From Methylobacterium sp. E-065 (lineage in GTDB: Bacteria; Pseudomonadota; Alphaproteobacteria; Rhizobiales; Beijerinckiaceae), in NCBI RefSeq assembly GCF_022829605.1, contig NZ_JAKSYD010000074.1, positions 62,001 through 126,000 on the forward strand: DNA of 64,000 bases. The letters run 5' to 3'. The notes below the pieces were generated by a model. That model made no database searches. It was not told where the DNA came from and saw only the letters and a list, made by a program, of their open reading frames with translations. Shown piece after piece: positions 8,276 through 15,830 of this stretch; the stretch's first letter is position 1; each line of letters begins with the position of its first letter. Position numbers and translations under genes: made by a program.

Positions 8276-9814
8276 GTGTCCGACACCCTGACTGACGATC
8301 GCCATCCGCCCGCGCGGTTCAACGCGGCCCGGTACTGCCTCGCCGAGAACGCGCGCCTGCGCCCCGACAAGACCGCCCTGGTGATGGTCGGCGACGGCGC
8401 GGTCGAACGGCTCTCCTTCGGTGCGGTGGAGCGCGCGGCGCGCGGCATCGCGGCCGGCCTGCTCGGGCTCGGGCTCGCACCGGGCGACCGGGTGATGATC
8501 CGGATGGGCAACGAGGCCGATTACGTCCTCGTGCATTTCGGCGCGCTCGCGGCCGGGCTGGTATCGCTGCCCTCCTCGCCGCAACTGACGGAGAGCGAGG
8601 CGGCATTCCTGATGGAGAATTCGGGCGCCGCCGCGCTGGTGGTCGGAAGCGGCTGCACCGTCGCGCCGGAGGCCCTGGGCGACCGGCTGCTGCTTGATAC
8701 CGCAGCCATCGCCGCCCTGAAGGCCGGCCCGCCGCTCCCCGACTACGCCGACACCGCCGCCGACGATCCGGCAATGCTGATCTACACCTCCGGCACGACG
8801 AGCCGGCCGAAGGGCGTGCTGCACGCGCACCGCGCCGCCTATGGCCGCCGGCCGATGCTCGCCCACTGGCTCGGGCTCACCGAATCCGACGTGATGCTGC
8901 ACGCCGGCACCATGAACTGGACCTACACGCTGGGCGTGGGCCTCAGCGATCCGTGGTCGGTGGGCGCCACGGCGGTGCTCTACAACGGCCCGCGTGATCC
9001 CGCGGTCTGGCCCCGGCTGATCGCGGGCTACGGCGCCACGGTCTTCGCCGCCGTGCCGACCCTCTACCGTCAGATCCTGAAATACGGTGCCCCGGAGACC
9101 CACGACCTGTCGCGCCTGCGCCACGGCTGCACGGCCGGCGAACCGCTCCCGGTGGAACTGCTCGCGGCGTGGCGCGAGGCCACCGGCACGCCCCTCTACG
9201 AGGCGCTCGGGATGAGCGAGATCTCAACCTATATCTCCAGTGGCCCCACGATCCCGGTGCGTCCCGGCTCGCCCGGCAAGCCGCAGCCCGGGCGGCGCGT
9301 GGCGATCCTGCCGACGGAGGGCGAGCCTGTGCCGCTGCCGGCAGGCGAGACCGGGCTGCTGGCCGTCCACCGCTCCGAGCCGGCCCTGATGCTGGGCTAC
9401 TGGAACCGGCCCGAAGAAGAAGCCGAGGTGATGCGCGGCGACTGGTTCGTCGGCGGCGACCTCGCCCGGCTCGATGCCGACGGCTATCTCTGGTTCGAGG
9501 GCCGCAACAACGACCTGATGAAGGCGATGGGTTACCGGGTCTCGCCCAACGAGGTGGAGGTGGTGCTGGCCGCCCACCCATCGGTGGCAGAGGTCGGTGT
9601 CGCGGAGTTACCCGTTCGCGCCGATGTCTCGGTCATCTGCGGATTCGTGGTGCTGCAGCCGGATGCGGAGCCCGACGCGGAGGCGCTGCTCGCATGGTGC
9701 GCCGAACGGCTCGCCGCCTACAAGCGCCCAAGGGAGATCCGCTTCCTGGAAGCCCTGCCACGGACGGCCAACGGCAAGGTGCAGCGGAAGCAGCTGGCCG
9801 AAGCGGTCGAGTAA
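8276..9814 (+). CDS. AMP-dependent acyl-CoA synthetase / CoA ligase
   Basis: 512 residues from a GTG at 8276. ANL superfamily enzyme that adenylates a carboxylate and transfers it to CoA. The AMP-binding P-loop is MLIYTSGTTSRPKG (about 167-180); the adenine-binding motif is YEALGMSE; the hinge Asp lies in WFVGGDLARLDADGYLWF; the catalytic Lys is in RTANGKVQRKQL at the C-terminus. Domain order resembles benzoate-CoA and medium-chain ligases. No pathway neighbours reveal the substrate: it lies alone between rplI and convergent mgtE. Confidence 0.88.
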   Translation: MSDTLTDDRHPPARFNAARYCLAENARLRPDKTALVMVGDGAVERLSFGAVERAARGIAAGLLGLGLAPGDRVMIRMGNEADYVLVHFGALAAGLVSLPSSPQLTESEAAFLMENSGAAALVVGSGCTVAPEALGDRLLLDTAAIAALKAGPPLPDYADTAADDPAMLIYTSGTTSRPKGVLHAHRAAYGRRPMLAHWLGLTESDVMLHAGTMNWTYTLGVGLSDPWSVGATAVLYNGPRDPAVWPRLIAGYGATVFAAVPTLYRQILKYGAPETHDLSRLRHGCTAGEPLPVELLAAWREATGTPLYEALGMSEISTYISSGPTIPVRPGSPGKPQPGRRVAILPTEGEPVPLPAGETGLLAVHRSEPALMLGYWNRPEEEAEVMRGDWFVGGDLARLDADGYLWFEGRNNDLMKAMGYRVSPNEVEVVLAAHPSVAEVGVAELPVRADVSVICGFVVLQPDAEPDAEALLAWCAERLAAYKRPREIRFLEALPRTANGKVQRKQLAEAVE

Positions 9815-9822
9815 GGGACGCC

Positions 9823-11193
9823 CTAAAGCAGCGTCCCGCGCAGGATCAGCAGCGCCACCGAGAAGTAGATCACGAGTCCGGTAACATCGACCAGCGTCGC
9901 CACGAACGGCGCCGAGGCGGTGGCCGGGTCGAAGCCGAGCCGCTGCAGCAGGAACGGCAGCATCGAGCCCGACAGCGAGCCGAAGGTCACGATCCCGACG
10001 AGCGCCGACCCCACCGTGGCGGCCACCAGCGGCCAGTGCTCGCCGTAATCGTAGAGGCCGAGCTTCTGCCACGCCACAATGCGGATCACCGCGATCACCC
10101 CGAGGATCGCGCCGAGCAGCATGCCCGTGGGTAGCTCGCGCAACGCAACCCGCCACCAGTCGCGCAGGCGGATCTGATGGAGGGCCAGCGCCCGGATCAG
10201 CAGCGAGGTCGCCTGCGAGCCGGAATTGCCACCCGAGCTCATGATCAGCGGGATGAACAGCGTCAGGACGATCGCCTTCTCCAACTCTCCCTCGAAGCCC
10301 TGCATCGCCGAGGCGGTCAGCATCTCGGAGAGGAACAGCGCGCAGAGCCAGCCGGCGCGCTTCCGGATCATCGTGAAGAAGCCGATATCCATGTAGGGCT
10401 CGGGCAACGCCTCCATGCCGCCGAAGCGCTGCACGTCCTGCGTCTGCTTCTCGATCATGGCGTCGATCATGTCGTCGACCGTGACGATGCCGATCACGTG
10501 GCCGACCGCATCGATCACCGGCAGGGCCAGCAGGTCGTACTTGGAGATCAGCCGGGCGGCCTCCTCGCGGCTCGCGGTCGGCGAGACGGCGAGCGGGCGT
10601 CGGCCCGGCGCGACGCTCAGCACGTTGTCGTTCGGATCCCCGGAGATCAGCCGGCGCAGGGGCACGGCCTTGGTGAGCGCACGGGTGCGCGGATCAAGCA
10701 CGAAGATCGCGTAGATGGTCTCGCGGGTCTTCTCGACGTGGCGGATGTGCTCCAGTGTCTGGCCCACCGTCCAGGTCCCCGGCACGGTGACGAACTCGGT
10801 GGTCATCAGCGAGCCGACCGTTTCCTCGCCGTAGGCCGAGAGGCGGTCGACGGCGCCGCGGGTCTCGGCATCGAGTCGGGCGCGCAGGTCCGAACGGCCG
10901 GGCTCCTCGATCTCGCGGAAGACGTCGGTGACCCGGTCGGCCGACATCCCCGACAGGTAGGCGGCGACGCGGTCGCGCGGCAGCATCTCGATGATGTCCG
11001 CGACGCAGTCGAGTTCCGGCTGGTCCAGCACCTCGACGGCCCGCTCCATCGGCAGGCCGAGCAGGATCGCGGCGGCGACCTCGGGGGCCTCGTCGTTGAG
11101 CTTCTCGACGATGTCGGGAGCCCGCTCGTCCGAGAGCCGCGCGGCCAGCACGGACGGATCGATGCGCGTGTCGAAGGGGGCGATCTCGTTCAT
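9823..11193 (-). CDS. mgtE: Magnesium transporter MgtE
   Basis: 456 residues with full MgtE architecture: cytosolic N domain (about 15-135), two CBS domains (about 140-265, including SVAPGRRPLAVSPTASREEA) and five membrane helices in the last 180 residues. PLIMSSGGNSGSQATSL is the conserved pore-region segment and PFVATLVDVTGLVIYF the last helix with the conserved Asp. The N and CBS domains close the channel when cytosolic Mg2+ is high. The 3' end is 8 bp from the convergent acyl-CoA ligase. A 9-bp hairpin covers the ribosome-binding site upstream. Confidence 0.95.
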   Translation of the reverse strand: MNEIAPFDTRIDPSVLAARLSDERAPDIVEKLNDEAPEVAAAILLGLPMERAVEVLDQPELDCVADIIEMLPRDRVAAYLSGMSADRVTDVFREIEEPGRSDLRARLDAETRGAVDRLSAYGEETVGSLMTTEFVTVPGTWTVGQTLEHIRHVEKTRETIYAIFVLDPRTRALTKAVPLRRLISGDPNDNVLSVAPGRRPLAVSPTASREEAARLISKYDLLALPVIDAVGHVIGIVTVDDMIDAMIEKQTQDVQRFGGMEALPEPYMDIGFFTMIRKRAGWLCALFLSEMLTASAMQGFEGELEKAIVLTLFIPLIMSSGGNSGSQATSLLIRALALHQIRLRDWWRVALRELPTGMLLGAILGVIAVIRIVAWQKLGLYDYGEHWPLVAATVGSALVGIVTFGSLSGSMLPFLLQRLGFDPATASAPFVATLVDVTGLVIYFSVALLILRGTLL

Positions 11194-11197
11194 GGCC

Positions 11198-11219
11198 TCG
11201 CCTCGTGGTTACGAGGCGA
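11198..11219 (-). promoter_or_regulatory. Hairpin sequestering the mgtE ribosome-binding site
   Basis: On the mgtE mRNA strand TCGCCTCGT (5' arm) pairs perfectly with ACGAGGCGA (3' arm) around an AACC loop: 9 bp with no mismatch. The 3' arm runs into the purine-rich GAGGCGAGG just before the ATG (11191-11193), so pairing would hide the only visible Shine-Dalgarno sequence, and the hairpin ends 4 nt before the start codon. Likely a translational control element; the trigger (Mg2+, temperature or a leader structure) is unknown. Confidence 0.6.
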
Positions 11220-11563
11220 CGCGGCGCCGGTCATCCTGGGTCAGGGCCGTGACCGGGCGGTGCGCCGGTCGCCCCGCGGCCAGGCCTCTCAGCGGCTCAG
11301 GCGGGATGACGGCACGGGGCCGGGCACGGCTGGCACGATCGGTCGGGCACGTCGCTTCGCGGGTCGCTAATGAAGGGGAGCGCGACGCCGCCGGAGCGAT
11401 GTCGCGCGGCTGCGTCGTGCGCCAGCGCACAAATTCCGTCAAGCCGTAACCGTTGCAGGGATGTCGGCTTTCCGCCTTGCGCACAAAGGGCGCCAGCCGG
11501 TGTCGCGCGGCGGCATCAGAGGGCCCCGCGGGTCCCTATGAGAAATATAAGTGTTGTGCTCAC

Positions 11564-11592
11564 TTGTATTGCGTCCAAGATATTGCCTATAT
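11564..11592 (+). promoter_or_regulatory. Putative sigma-70-type promoter of pqqA
   Basis: TTGTAT (11564-11569), a 17-bp spacer and CTATAT (11587-11592) make a plausible -35/-10 pair 29 bp upstream of the first pqqA start, in a locally AT-richer stretch. Assigned by eye only. Confidence 0.4.
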
Positions 11593-11621
11593 GGGTCTCA
11601 CCAACAACGAGGAGAAACGCC

Positions 11622-11711
11622 ATGGCTTGGTCTGCCCCGATCGTGTCCGAGATCTGCGTCGGCATGGAAGTCACGAGCTACGAGTCGGCCGAGATCGACA
11701 CTTTCAACTGA
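11622..11711 (+). CDS. pqqA: PQQ precursor peptide PqqA, copy 1
   Basis: 29-residue peptide, the substrate from which PQQ is built: the radical SAM enzyme PqqE cross-links the conserved Glu and Tyr side chains, which are then excised. It starts MAWSAPIVSEICVGMEV and keeps the Glu-x3-Tyr pair (Glu16, Tyr20, in EVTSY). GAGGAG lies 9 nt before the ATG. A second copy follows 81 bp downstream, differing by one residue. pqqB, C, D and E are not in the window, so this is an orphan precursor locus. Nearly identical to known Methylobacterium PqqA apart from residues 2-4. Confidence 0.93.
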   Translation: MAWSAPIVSEICVGMEVTSYESAEIDTFN

Positions 11712-11722
11712 GTCGATCCTGT

Positions 11723-11743
11723 CGGGAGCGGAATAAGCTCCCG
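11723..11743 (+). other. Hairpin between the two pqqA copies
   Basis: CGGGAGC (11723-11729) and GCTCCCG (11737-11743) form a perfect 7-bp stem with a 7-nt loop, 12 nt after the first pqqA stop and without a T-run. It could protect the 3' end of the short pqqA transcript or attenuate read-through; which one cannot be read from sequence. Confidence 0.5.
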
Positions 11744-11792
11744 CTATATTGGATGCTTCAGTCACTCACACGAAATTCCTTAGGAGGAACAC

Positions 11793-11882
11793 ATGGCCTG
11801 GACCGCTCCGATCGTTTCCGAGATCTGCGTTGGCATGGAAGTCACCAGCTACGAGTCCGCTGAGATCGACACCTTCAACTAA
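11793..11882 (+). CDS. pqqA: PQQ precursor peptide PqqA, copy 2
   Basis: Second 29-residue PqqA in tandem, starting MAWTAPIVSEICVGMEV; only residue 4 differs (Thr for Ser). Glu16 and Tyr20 are kept. The two genes differ at 11 of 90 nucleotides, nearly all at silent positions, so both copies look to be under selection. It has its own strong ribosome-binding site (AGGAGG, 6 nt before the ATG) and is followed by a terminator. Because PqqA is consumed one for one, two copies would raise precursor dosage. Confidence 0.93.
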   Translation: MAWTAPIVSEICVGMEVTSYESAEIDTFN

Positions 11883-11903
11883 GATATCGACCGAACAGTT
11901 TGG

Positions 11904-11936
11904 GCGCCGCTTCTCACGAAGCGGCGCTTTTCTTTT
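11904..11936 (+). terminator. Rho-independent terminator after pqqA copy 2
   Basis: Perfect 10-bp stem GCGCCGCTTC (11904-11913) with GAAGCGGCGC (11918-11927), a TCAC loop and a T-rich tail (TTTTCTTTT). It closes a two-gene transcript 22 bp after the second pqqA stop. Confidence 0.9.
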
Positions 11937-12022
11937 GTGCGCGCTCCAAGTGCTAGTCTCCGGCGGCGAAGATCTCGGGATCGACCCTGACGATCCCCGG
12001 CCGAGTCTTGGGACCCGCCGTC

Positions 12023-13270
12023 TCAGCCGACGAACAGCCCTGCGATCGCCGCGCTCGTGAAGTTCGACAGGGTTCCCGCCAGGATCGCCCGCAGCCCGTA
12101 GCGGGCCACCTCCGAGCGTCGCTCCGGCACCAGGCTCGCGAAGCTCGCGAGCTGGATCGCGATGGAGGCGAAGTTCGCAAAGCCGCACAGGGCGAAGCAA
12201 ACGATCGCCTGTGAGCGCGCGTCCAGCATCCCGGCTTTCAGGGTCGGTGACAGATTGGCGTAGGCCAGGAATTCGTTGAAGGCGAGTTTTTGGCCGATCG
12301 CGCCGCCGACCAGCGTCGCATTCTCCCACGGTACGCCTAGGAGCCACGCTAGGGGACTCAGCGCCCAGCCGAGCACGCTCTCGAACGAGGCGCCGGGATA
12401 GCCAACCCGACCGCCGAGGGTACTGAACAGCCCGTCCGCCAGCGCGATCAGCCCAACGAACGCGATCAGCATGGCGCCGACCGAGACGGCCACCACCAGC
12501 CCTTTCTGCGTTCCATCGGCCGCCGCCTCGATGATGTTGGCCGCCCGGGTCTCGCCGAACTCCACCCGGGTGGTGGCGATCCGCGTCGGCTCCGTGGAGG
12601 GCACCAGCATCTTGGCGTAGACCAGCCCGCCGGGGATCGCCATCACGGAAGCCGCGAGCAGATAGGTCATCGGGACGCCGAGCGCCGCATAGCCGGCCAG
12701 GATCGAGCCGGCGGTGGACGCGGCACCGCTCGACATCACGGCGAACAGCTCGGCCCCGGTCAGGGCGGCGAGGAACGGGCGCAAGGCCACCGCGATCTCA
12801 CTCTGGCCGATCGCGATGGTGATCACCGCAGCAAAGGACTCGATCGGCGACGTGCCGAGGATCCGCCGGAGGCCTGCACCCAGCCCACGGGCCAGGGCCT
12901 GCATCACGCCGAGATGGTAGAGCACCCCGATCAGGGCGGAGACGTAGAGGATTTGCGGCAGCACCCGCAGCGCCAGGATGAAACCCGAACCGCCGAACAG
13001 CTCGAACATCTTCGGCTCGACGAGGCCTCCGAACAGGAAGGCGGTGCCGCGGTCGCCGTAGGAGAGCACGCGCGCGACGATATCGGCCGCCGCATTGAGG
13101 GCCACCTGCCCCGCCGGCAGGAACAGGATCAGGGCGCCGAGGCCCACCTGCAGCGCCAGACCGGTGAGCACCACCCGCGGGCGGATTGCCCTCGGGTTCG
13201 TCGAGAACAGCACCGCGACGGCGATCAGCAGCAGGAGGCTGAGGCCGGCATGGATCAGGCGGTCGAGCAT
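12023..13270 (-). CDS. CNT-family nucleoside transporter (NupC-like)
   Basis: 415 residues with about ten hydrophobic helices. Concentrative nucleoside transporters import nucleosides with H+ or Na+. The family core is visible: the GQSE segment with substrate-binding Glu (AIGQSEIAVAL), then TGAELFAVMSSGAASTAGSILAGY, and later KLAFNEFLAYANL and SQAIVCFALCGFANFASIAIQ. Length and order match bacterial NupC (about 400). It lies alone, leftward, 52 bp from the end of the TetR gene; no nucleoside catabolic genes are adjacent. Confidence 0.9.
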   Translation of the reverse strand: MLDRLIHAGLSLLLLIAVAVLFSTNPRAIRPRVVLTGLALQVGLGALILFLPAGQVALNAAADIVARVLSYGDRGTAFLFGGLVEPKMFELFGGSGFILALRVLPQILYVSALIGVLYHLGVMQALARGLGAGLRRILGTSPIESFAAVITIAIGQSEIAVALRPFLAALTGAELFAVMSSGAASTAGSILAGYAALGVPMTYLLAASVMAIPGGLVYAKMLVPSTEPTRIATTRVEFGETRAANIIEAAADGTQKGLVVAVSVGAMLIAFVGLIALADGLFSTLGGRVGYPGASFESVLGWALSPLAWLLGVPWENATLVGGAIGQKLAFNEFLAYANLSPTLKAGMLDARSQAIVCFALCGFANFASIAIQLASFASLVPERRSEVARYGLRAILAGTLSNFTSAAIAGLFVG

Positions 13271-13325
13271 CGCATCCTTCGATCATGAGCGATCACCGCC
13301 CATGGAAGGTTCGGGCCAGACCGTA

Positions 13326-13970
13326 TCAATCCGGTTGAAGGGCGACGAGATACGGGACGAATAAGTCGCGCACCTGCGCGAAGCCCCAATCGAGATCGGC
13401 CTCCGTCAGCTCGGTGCCGCCCTGAAGGCGATGGCTCATCCAGTGGCTGGAGACGATCCAGGCATTGTCGACCAGTCGCCCGAGGGCCTCCGGTGCGATC
13501 CGCAGCCGTCCCGCCGTGACCGCCGCCTCGAAGACGCCCCGGGCGAGGCTCTGGGTCCGCGCCCGAAGGGCGTGAACGCGCGGGCGCAGAGCCGGGGCGA
13601 TCTCCACCATGGCGATGCCGTCCCGATAAATGCAGCGGTAGCGCCAGATCAGGTCGAACCACCCCCGCTGATAGGCCAGGAGCGCCTCCGGCGCCGCGAA
13701 ATCCGCCGGCATCCGGCCGGCGACCGTCATGGCTTCCCCCTCGAACCCGGTGAACACCGCCTCCACCAAGCCGCTCTTGCGCGGGAAGTGATACTGCAGG
13801 TTCCCCTCGCGGATCCCCGCCGCCGCGGCGATCTCCGCCGTGGTGACCCGGCCCAGGCCGCGGGTGTTGAACAGCGTCAGACTCACCGCAAGGATCCGCT
13901 CGCGCGTGCGCGGGGCTTCCACGGCGGCGTCCGTTTCGTTCGGTGCCCGGCGACTTTGCCCGCGCGCCAT
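13326..13970 (-). CDS. TetR-family transcriptional regulator
   Basis: 214 residues. The N-terminal helix-turn-helix (about residues 25-70) contains LFNTRGLGRVTTAEIAAAAG followed by GNLQYHFPRKSGL, the classic TetR DNA-binding pattern; the C-terminal part is a ligand-sensing helical domain. It is divergent from the SDR / hydrolase / monooxygenase operon, and the 101-bp gap carries a perfect 24-bp palindrome, so it most likely represses that operon and itself, released by an unknown small molecule. Confidence 0.92.
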   Translation of the reverse strand: MARGQSRRAPNETDAAVEAPRTRERILAVSLTLFNTRGLGRVTTAEIAAAAGIREGNLQYHFPRKSGLVEAVFTGFEGEAMTVAGRMPADFAAPEALLAYQRGWFDLIWRYRCIYRDGIAMVEIAPALRPRVHALRARTQSLARGVFEAAVTAGRLRIAPEALGRLVDNAWIVSSHWMSHRLQGGTELTEADLDWGFAQVRDLFVPYLVALQPD

Positions 13971-13983
13971 CGTCTCCCCACCG

Positions 13984-14007
13984 TGTCTAGGGTGTTCACC
14001 CTAGACA
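13984..14007. promoter_or_regulatory. Perfect palindromic operator for the TetR regulator
   Basis: Two exact 11-bp inverted arms, TGTCTAGGGTG (13984-13994) and CACCCTAGACA (13997-14007), separated by TT. It lies 13 bp upstream of the TetR start and 64 bp upstream of the SDR start, the expected place for a TetR-type operator controlling both directions. Confidence 0.8.
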
Positions 14008-14071
14008 ATCCCCGAGGCCGGGGCTATCCCTGATCCAAGCCCGGACCAACCGGCGAAACGGGAGGCGCAGC

Positions 14072-14923
14072 TTGGCTCACAGGTTTCAGCTCGCGGGAAA
14101 AGTCGCGCTCATCACCGGCGCCGCGAGCGGCATCGGGGCCGCGCTGGCCACCGGCCTCGCCGCGAAGGGCTGCAGCCTGCTGCTGGTGGACCGCGATCCC
14201 GAAGGGCTCGAAACGATCGCCCGGCGGATCCGCGAGCACGGCGCCGCGGTCGAGACCCGGGTCGTCGACCTCGTGGACGCAGCGGCGATCCGCGCGTTGC
14301 CGGACTGGGCCGCACAACGTTTCGGTCACGTCGATATCCTCATCAACAACGCCGGCGTGGCTCTGGGCGGCCGGTTCGACGAGACGCACCTCGAAGATTT
14401 CGAGTGGCTGATGGACATCAACCTGCGCGCGGTCGTGCGGATGTGCCACGCCTTCCTGCCGATGCTGAAGGCGCGCCCCGCGGCGCAGATCGTCAACCTG
14501 TCGAGCCTGTTCGGGCTGATCGCGCCGCCCGGTCAGGTTGCCTACTGCACCAGCAAGTTCGCCGTTCGCGGCTTCTCGGAGGCGCTGCGGCACGAATATG
14601 CCGGCACCGGGCTCGGTGTGACCGTGGTCCATCCGGGCGGCGTCGCGACTGCCATCTCACGCAACGCCCGCGGCCGGCGCCCGCCCACCGATCCCGACGC
14701 GGCCAAGCGCGCGGCGGTGGAGGACGAGAAGGCCCGGGAAGCCTTCGGCAAGTTCCTGACGCTCGCCCCCGCGGACGCCGCTGCAGCGATCATCGGCGGC
14801 CTCGAGGTCCGGGCGCCCCGCATCGTGATCGGCAAGGATGCCCGCAACGCGGCGCTGATCCAGCGGCTGATGCCGGTGGGATATTGGAAGCTGATGGTCC
14901 GATTGTCCGGCGGGAAACTCTGA
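14072..14923 (+). CDS. Short-chain dehydrogenase/reductase (SDR)
   Basis: 283 residues. Rossmann motif TGAASGIG near residue 15, NNAG near residue 90, catalytic Ser in LSSLFGL and the YCTSK pair (Tyr-x3-Lys). NAD(P)-dependent oxidation of an alcohol or reduction of a carbonyl. It is the first gene of a three-gene operon: the next gene starts 1 nt after its stop. With a downstream esterase and Baeyer-Villiger-type monooxygenase, it probably supplies or removes the alcohol/ketone intermediate; the substrate is unknown. Confidence 0.9.
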   Translation: MAHRFQLAGKVALITGAASGIGAALATGLAAKGCSLLLVDRDPEGLETIARRIREHGAAVETRVVDLVDAAAIRALPDWAAQRFGHVDILINNAGVALGGRFDETHLEDFEWLMDINLRAVVRMCHAFLPMLKARPAAQIVNLSSLFGLIAPPGQVAYCTSKFAVRGFSEALRHEYAGTGLGVTVVHPGGVATAISRNARGRRPPTDPDAAKRAAVEDEKAREAFGKFLTLAPADAAAAIIGGLEVRAPRIVIGKDARNAALIQRLMPVGYWKLMVRLSGGKL

Positions 14924-14924
14924 G

Positions 14925-15830
14925 ATGGCGAGCCTGCGCGCCTATATCGGCGCCTACATGATCCGCAGCCGCGTCCGGAGCCAGCTGGCCAGGGCCCGGA
15001 ATGTGGCCGACTTCCGCCGCATCTTCGAGGCGCCGACCTTCCCCGATCCGAAGGGCGTGACCTACGAGCCTGCCACCCTTGGCGGCGTGCGGGGCGAGTG
15101 GGTCCGGCCGAAGGCGGGACCCTGTCAGCGGATGCTCTACATCCACGGCGGCGGCTTCATCGCCTGCTCCCCGCGCACGCACCGGCCCGTCACGGGTGCC
15201 CTGGCCAACCGCGGCTTCACGATCTTCGTCCCCGATTACCGGCTCGCCCCCGAGCACCCGTTTCCGGCCGCGCTGGAGGATGTCGTAGCGGTCTGGCGTG
15301 CGTTCAGCGCCGAGGGCGCGGCCTGCGTGGCGGGCGAATCTGCCGGCGCCAACCTTGCCCTCGTGCTCATGGGCGAGGCGCGGGCCCGCAACCTGCCGAT
15401 GCCTTGGGCCGGCGCGCTATTCTCTCCGGCCACCGACTTCGTGTCGGAGGAGGGCTCGCGCATCACGAATGCATGGCGCGACGCGATGTTCGACCCGAAG
15501 GCCCTTGCGAAGATCCGGGACATGTATCTCGGAAACGCCGACCCGGCCGATCCGCGAATCTCGCCGCTGCTCGGCGACCCGACCGGATTTCCGCCGTTGC
15601 TGTTCCATGTGGGCGGCCGGGAGGTTCTGCGCGACGATTCCGTGCGCATGGCGGAGCGGGCCCGGGCGGCCGGAGTGGTAGCCGAGGCGAAGGTCTTTCC
15701 TGTCGTCGCCCATGCCTGGCAGTTCGCGGTGAGCATGCTGCCCGAGGCGCGCGCCTCCCTCGACGAGGCCGCTGCCTTCCTCAAGGCCCATGCACCGAAG
15801 ACCGACGCAACGTCCGGGAGCCCCGCATGA
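14925..15830 (+). CDS. Alpha/beta hydrolase, hormone-sensitive-lipase type esterase
   Basis: 301 residues. The oxyanion-hole motif HGGG (74-77, in YIHGGGF), the nucleophile elbow GESAGA (about 138-143) and a C-terminal His in VVAHAWQF make a complete HSL-family (family IV) carboxylesterase. It is packed between the SDR (1 nt gap) and the monooxygenase (ATGA overlap at 15827-15830). A natural role is hydrolysis of the ester or lactone produced by the downstream Baeyer-Villiger-like enzyme. Confidence 0.9.
   Translation: MASLRAYIGAYMIRSRVRSQLARARNVADFRRIFEAPTFPDPKGVTYEPATLGGVRGEWVRPKAGPCQRMLYIHGGGFIACSPRTHRPVTGALANRGFTIFVPDYRLAPEHPFPAALEDVVAVWRAFSAEGAACVAGESAGANLALVLMGEARARNLPMPWAGALFSPATDFVSEEGSRITNAWRDAMFDPKALAKIRDMYLGNADPADPRISPLLGDPTGFPPLLFHVGGREVLRDDSVRMAERARAAGVVAEAKVFPVVAHAWQFAVSMLPEARASLDEAAAFLKAHAPKTDATSGSPA

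Larger units (their letters stand above)
11194..11621. other. Intergenic region between mgtE and pqqA
   Basis: 428 bp between divergent mgtE and pqqA. It holds the mgtE leader with a ribosome-site hairpin at its end and a pqqA promoter candidate at 11564-11592. Short frames here are GC-driven and not convincing. I recognised no M-box or other known Mg2+ riboswitch. Confidence 0.6.

Noticed and set aside
11194-11560. M-box or other known Mg2+ riboswitch upstream of mgtE
   Set aside because: No recognisable conserved core; only the terminal hairpin can be supported.
15098-15826. N-terminal extension of the monooxygenase frame
   Set aside because: It overlaps the esterase gene in another frame; the FAD motif starts at residue 20 when read from 15827.
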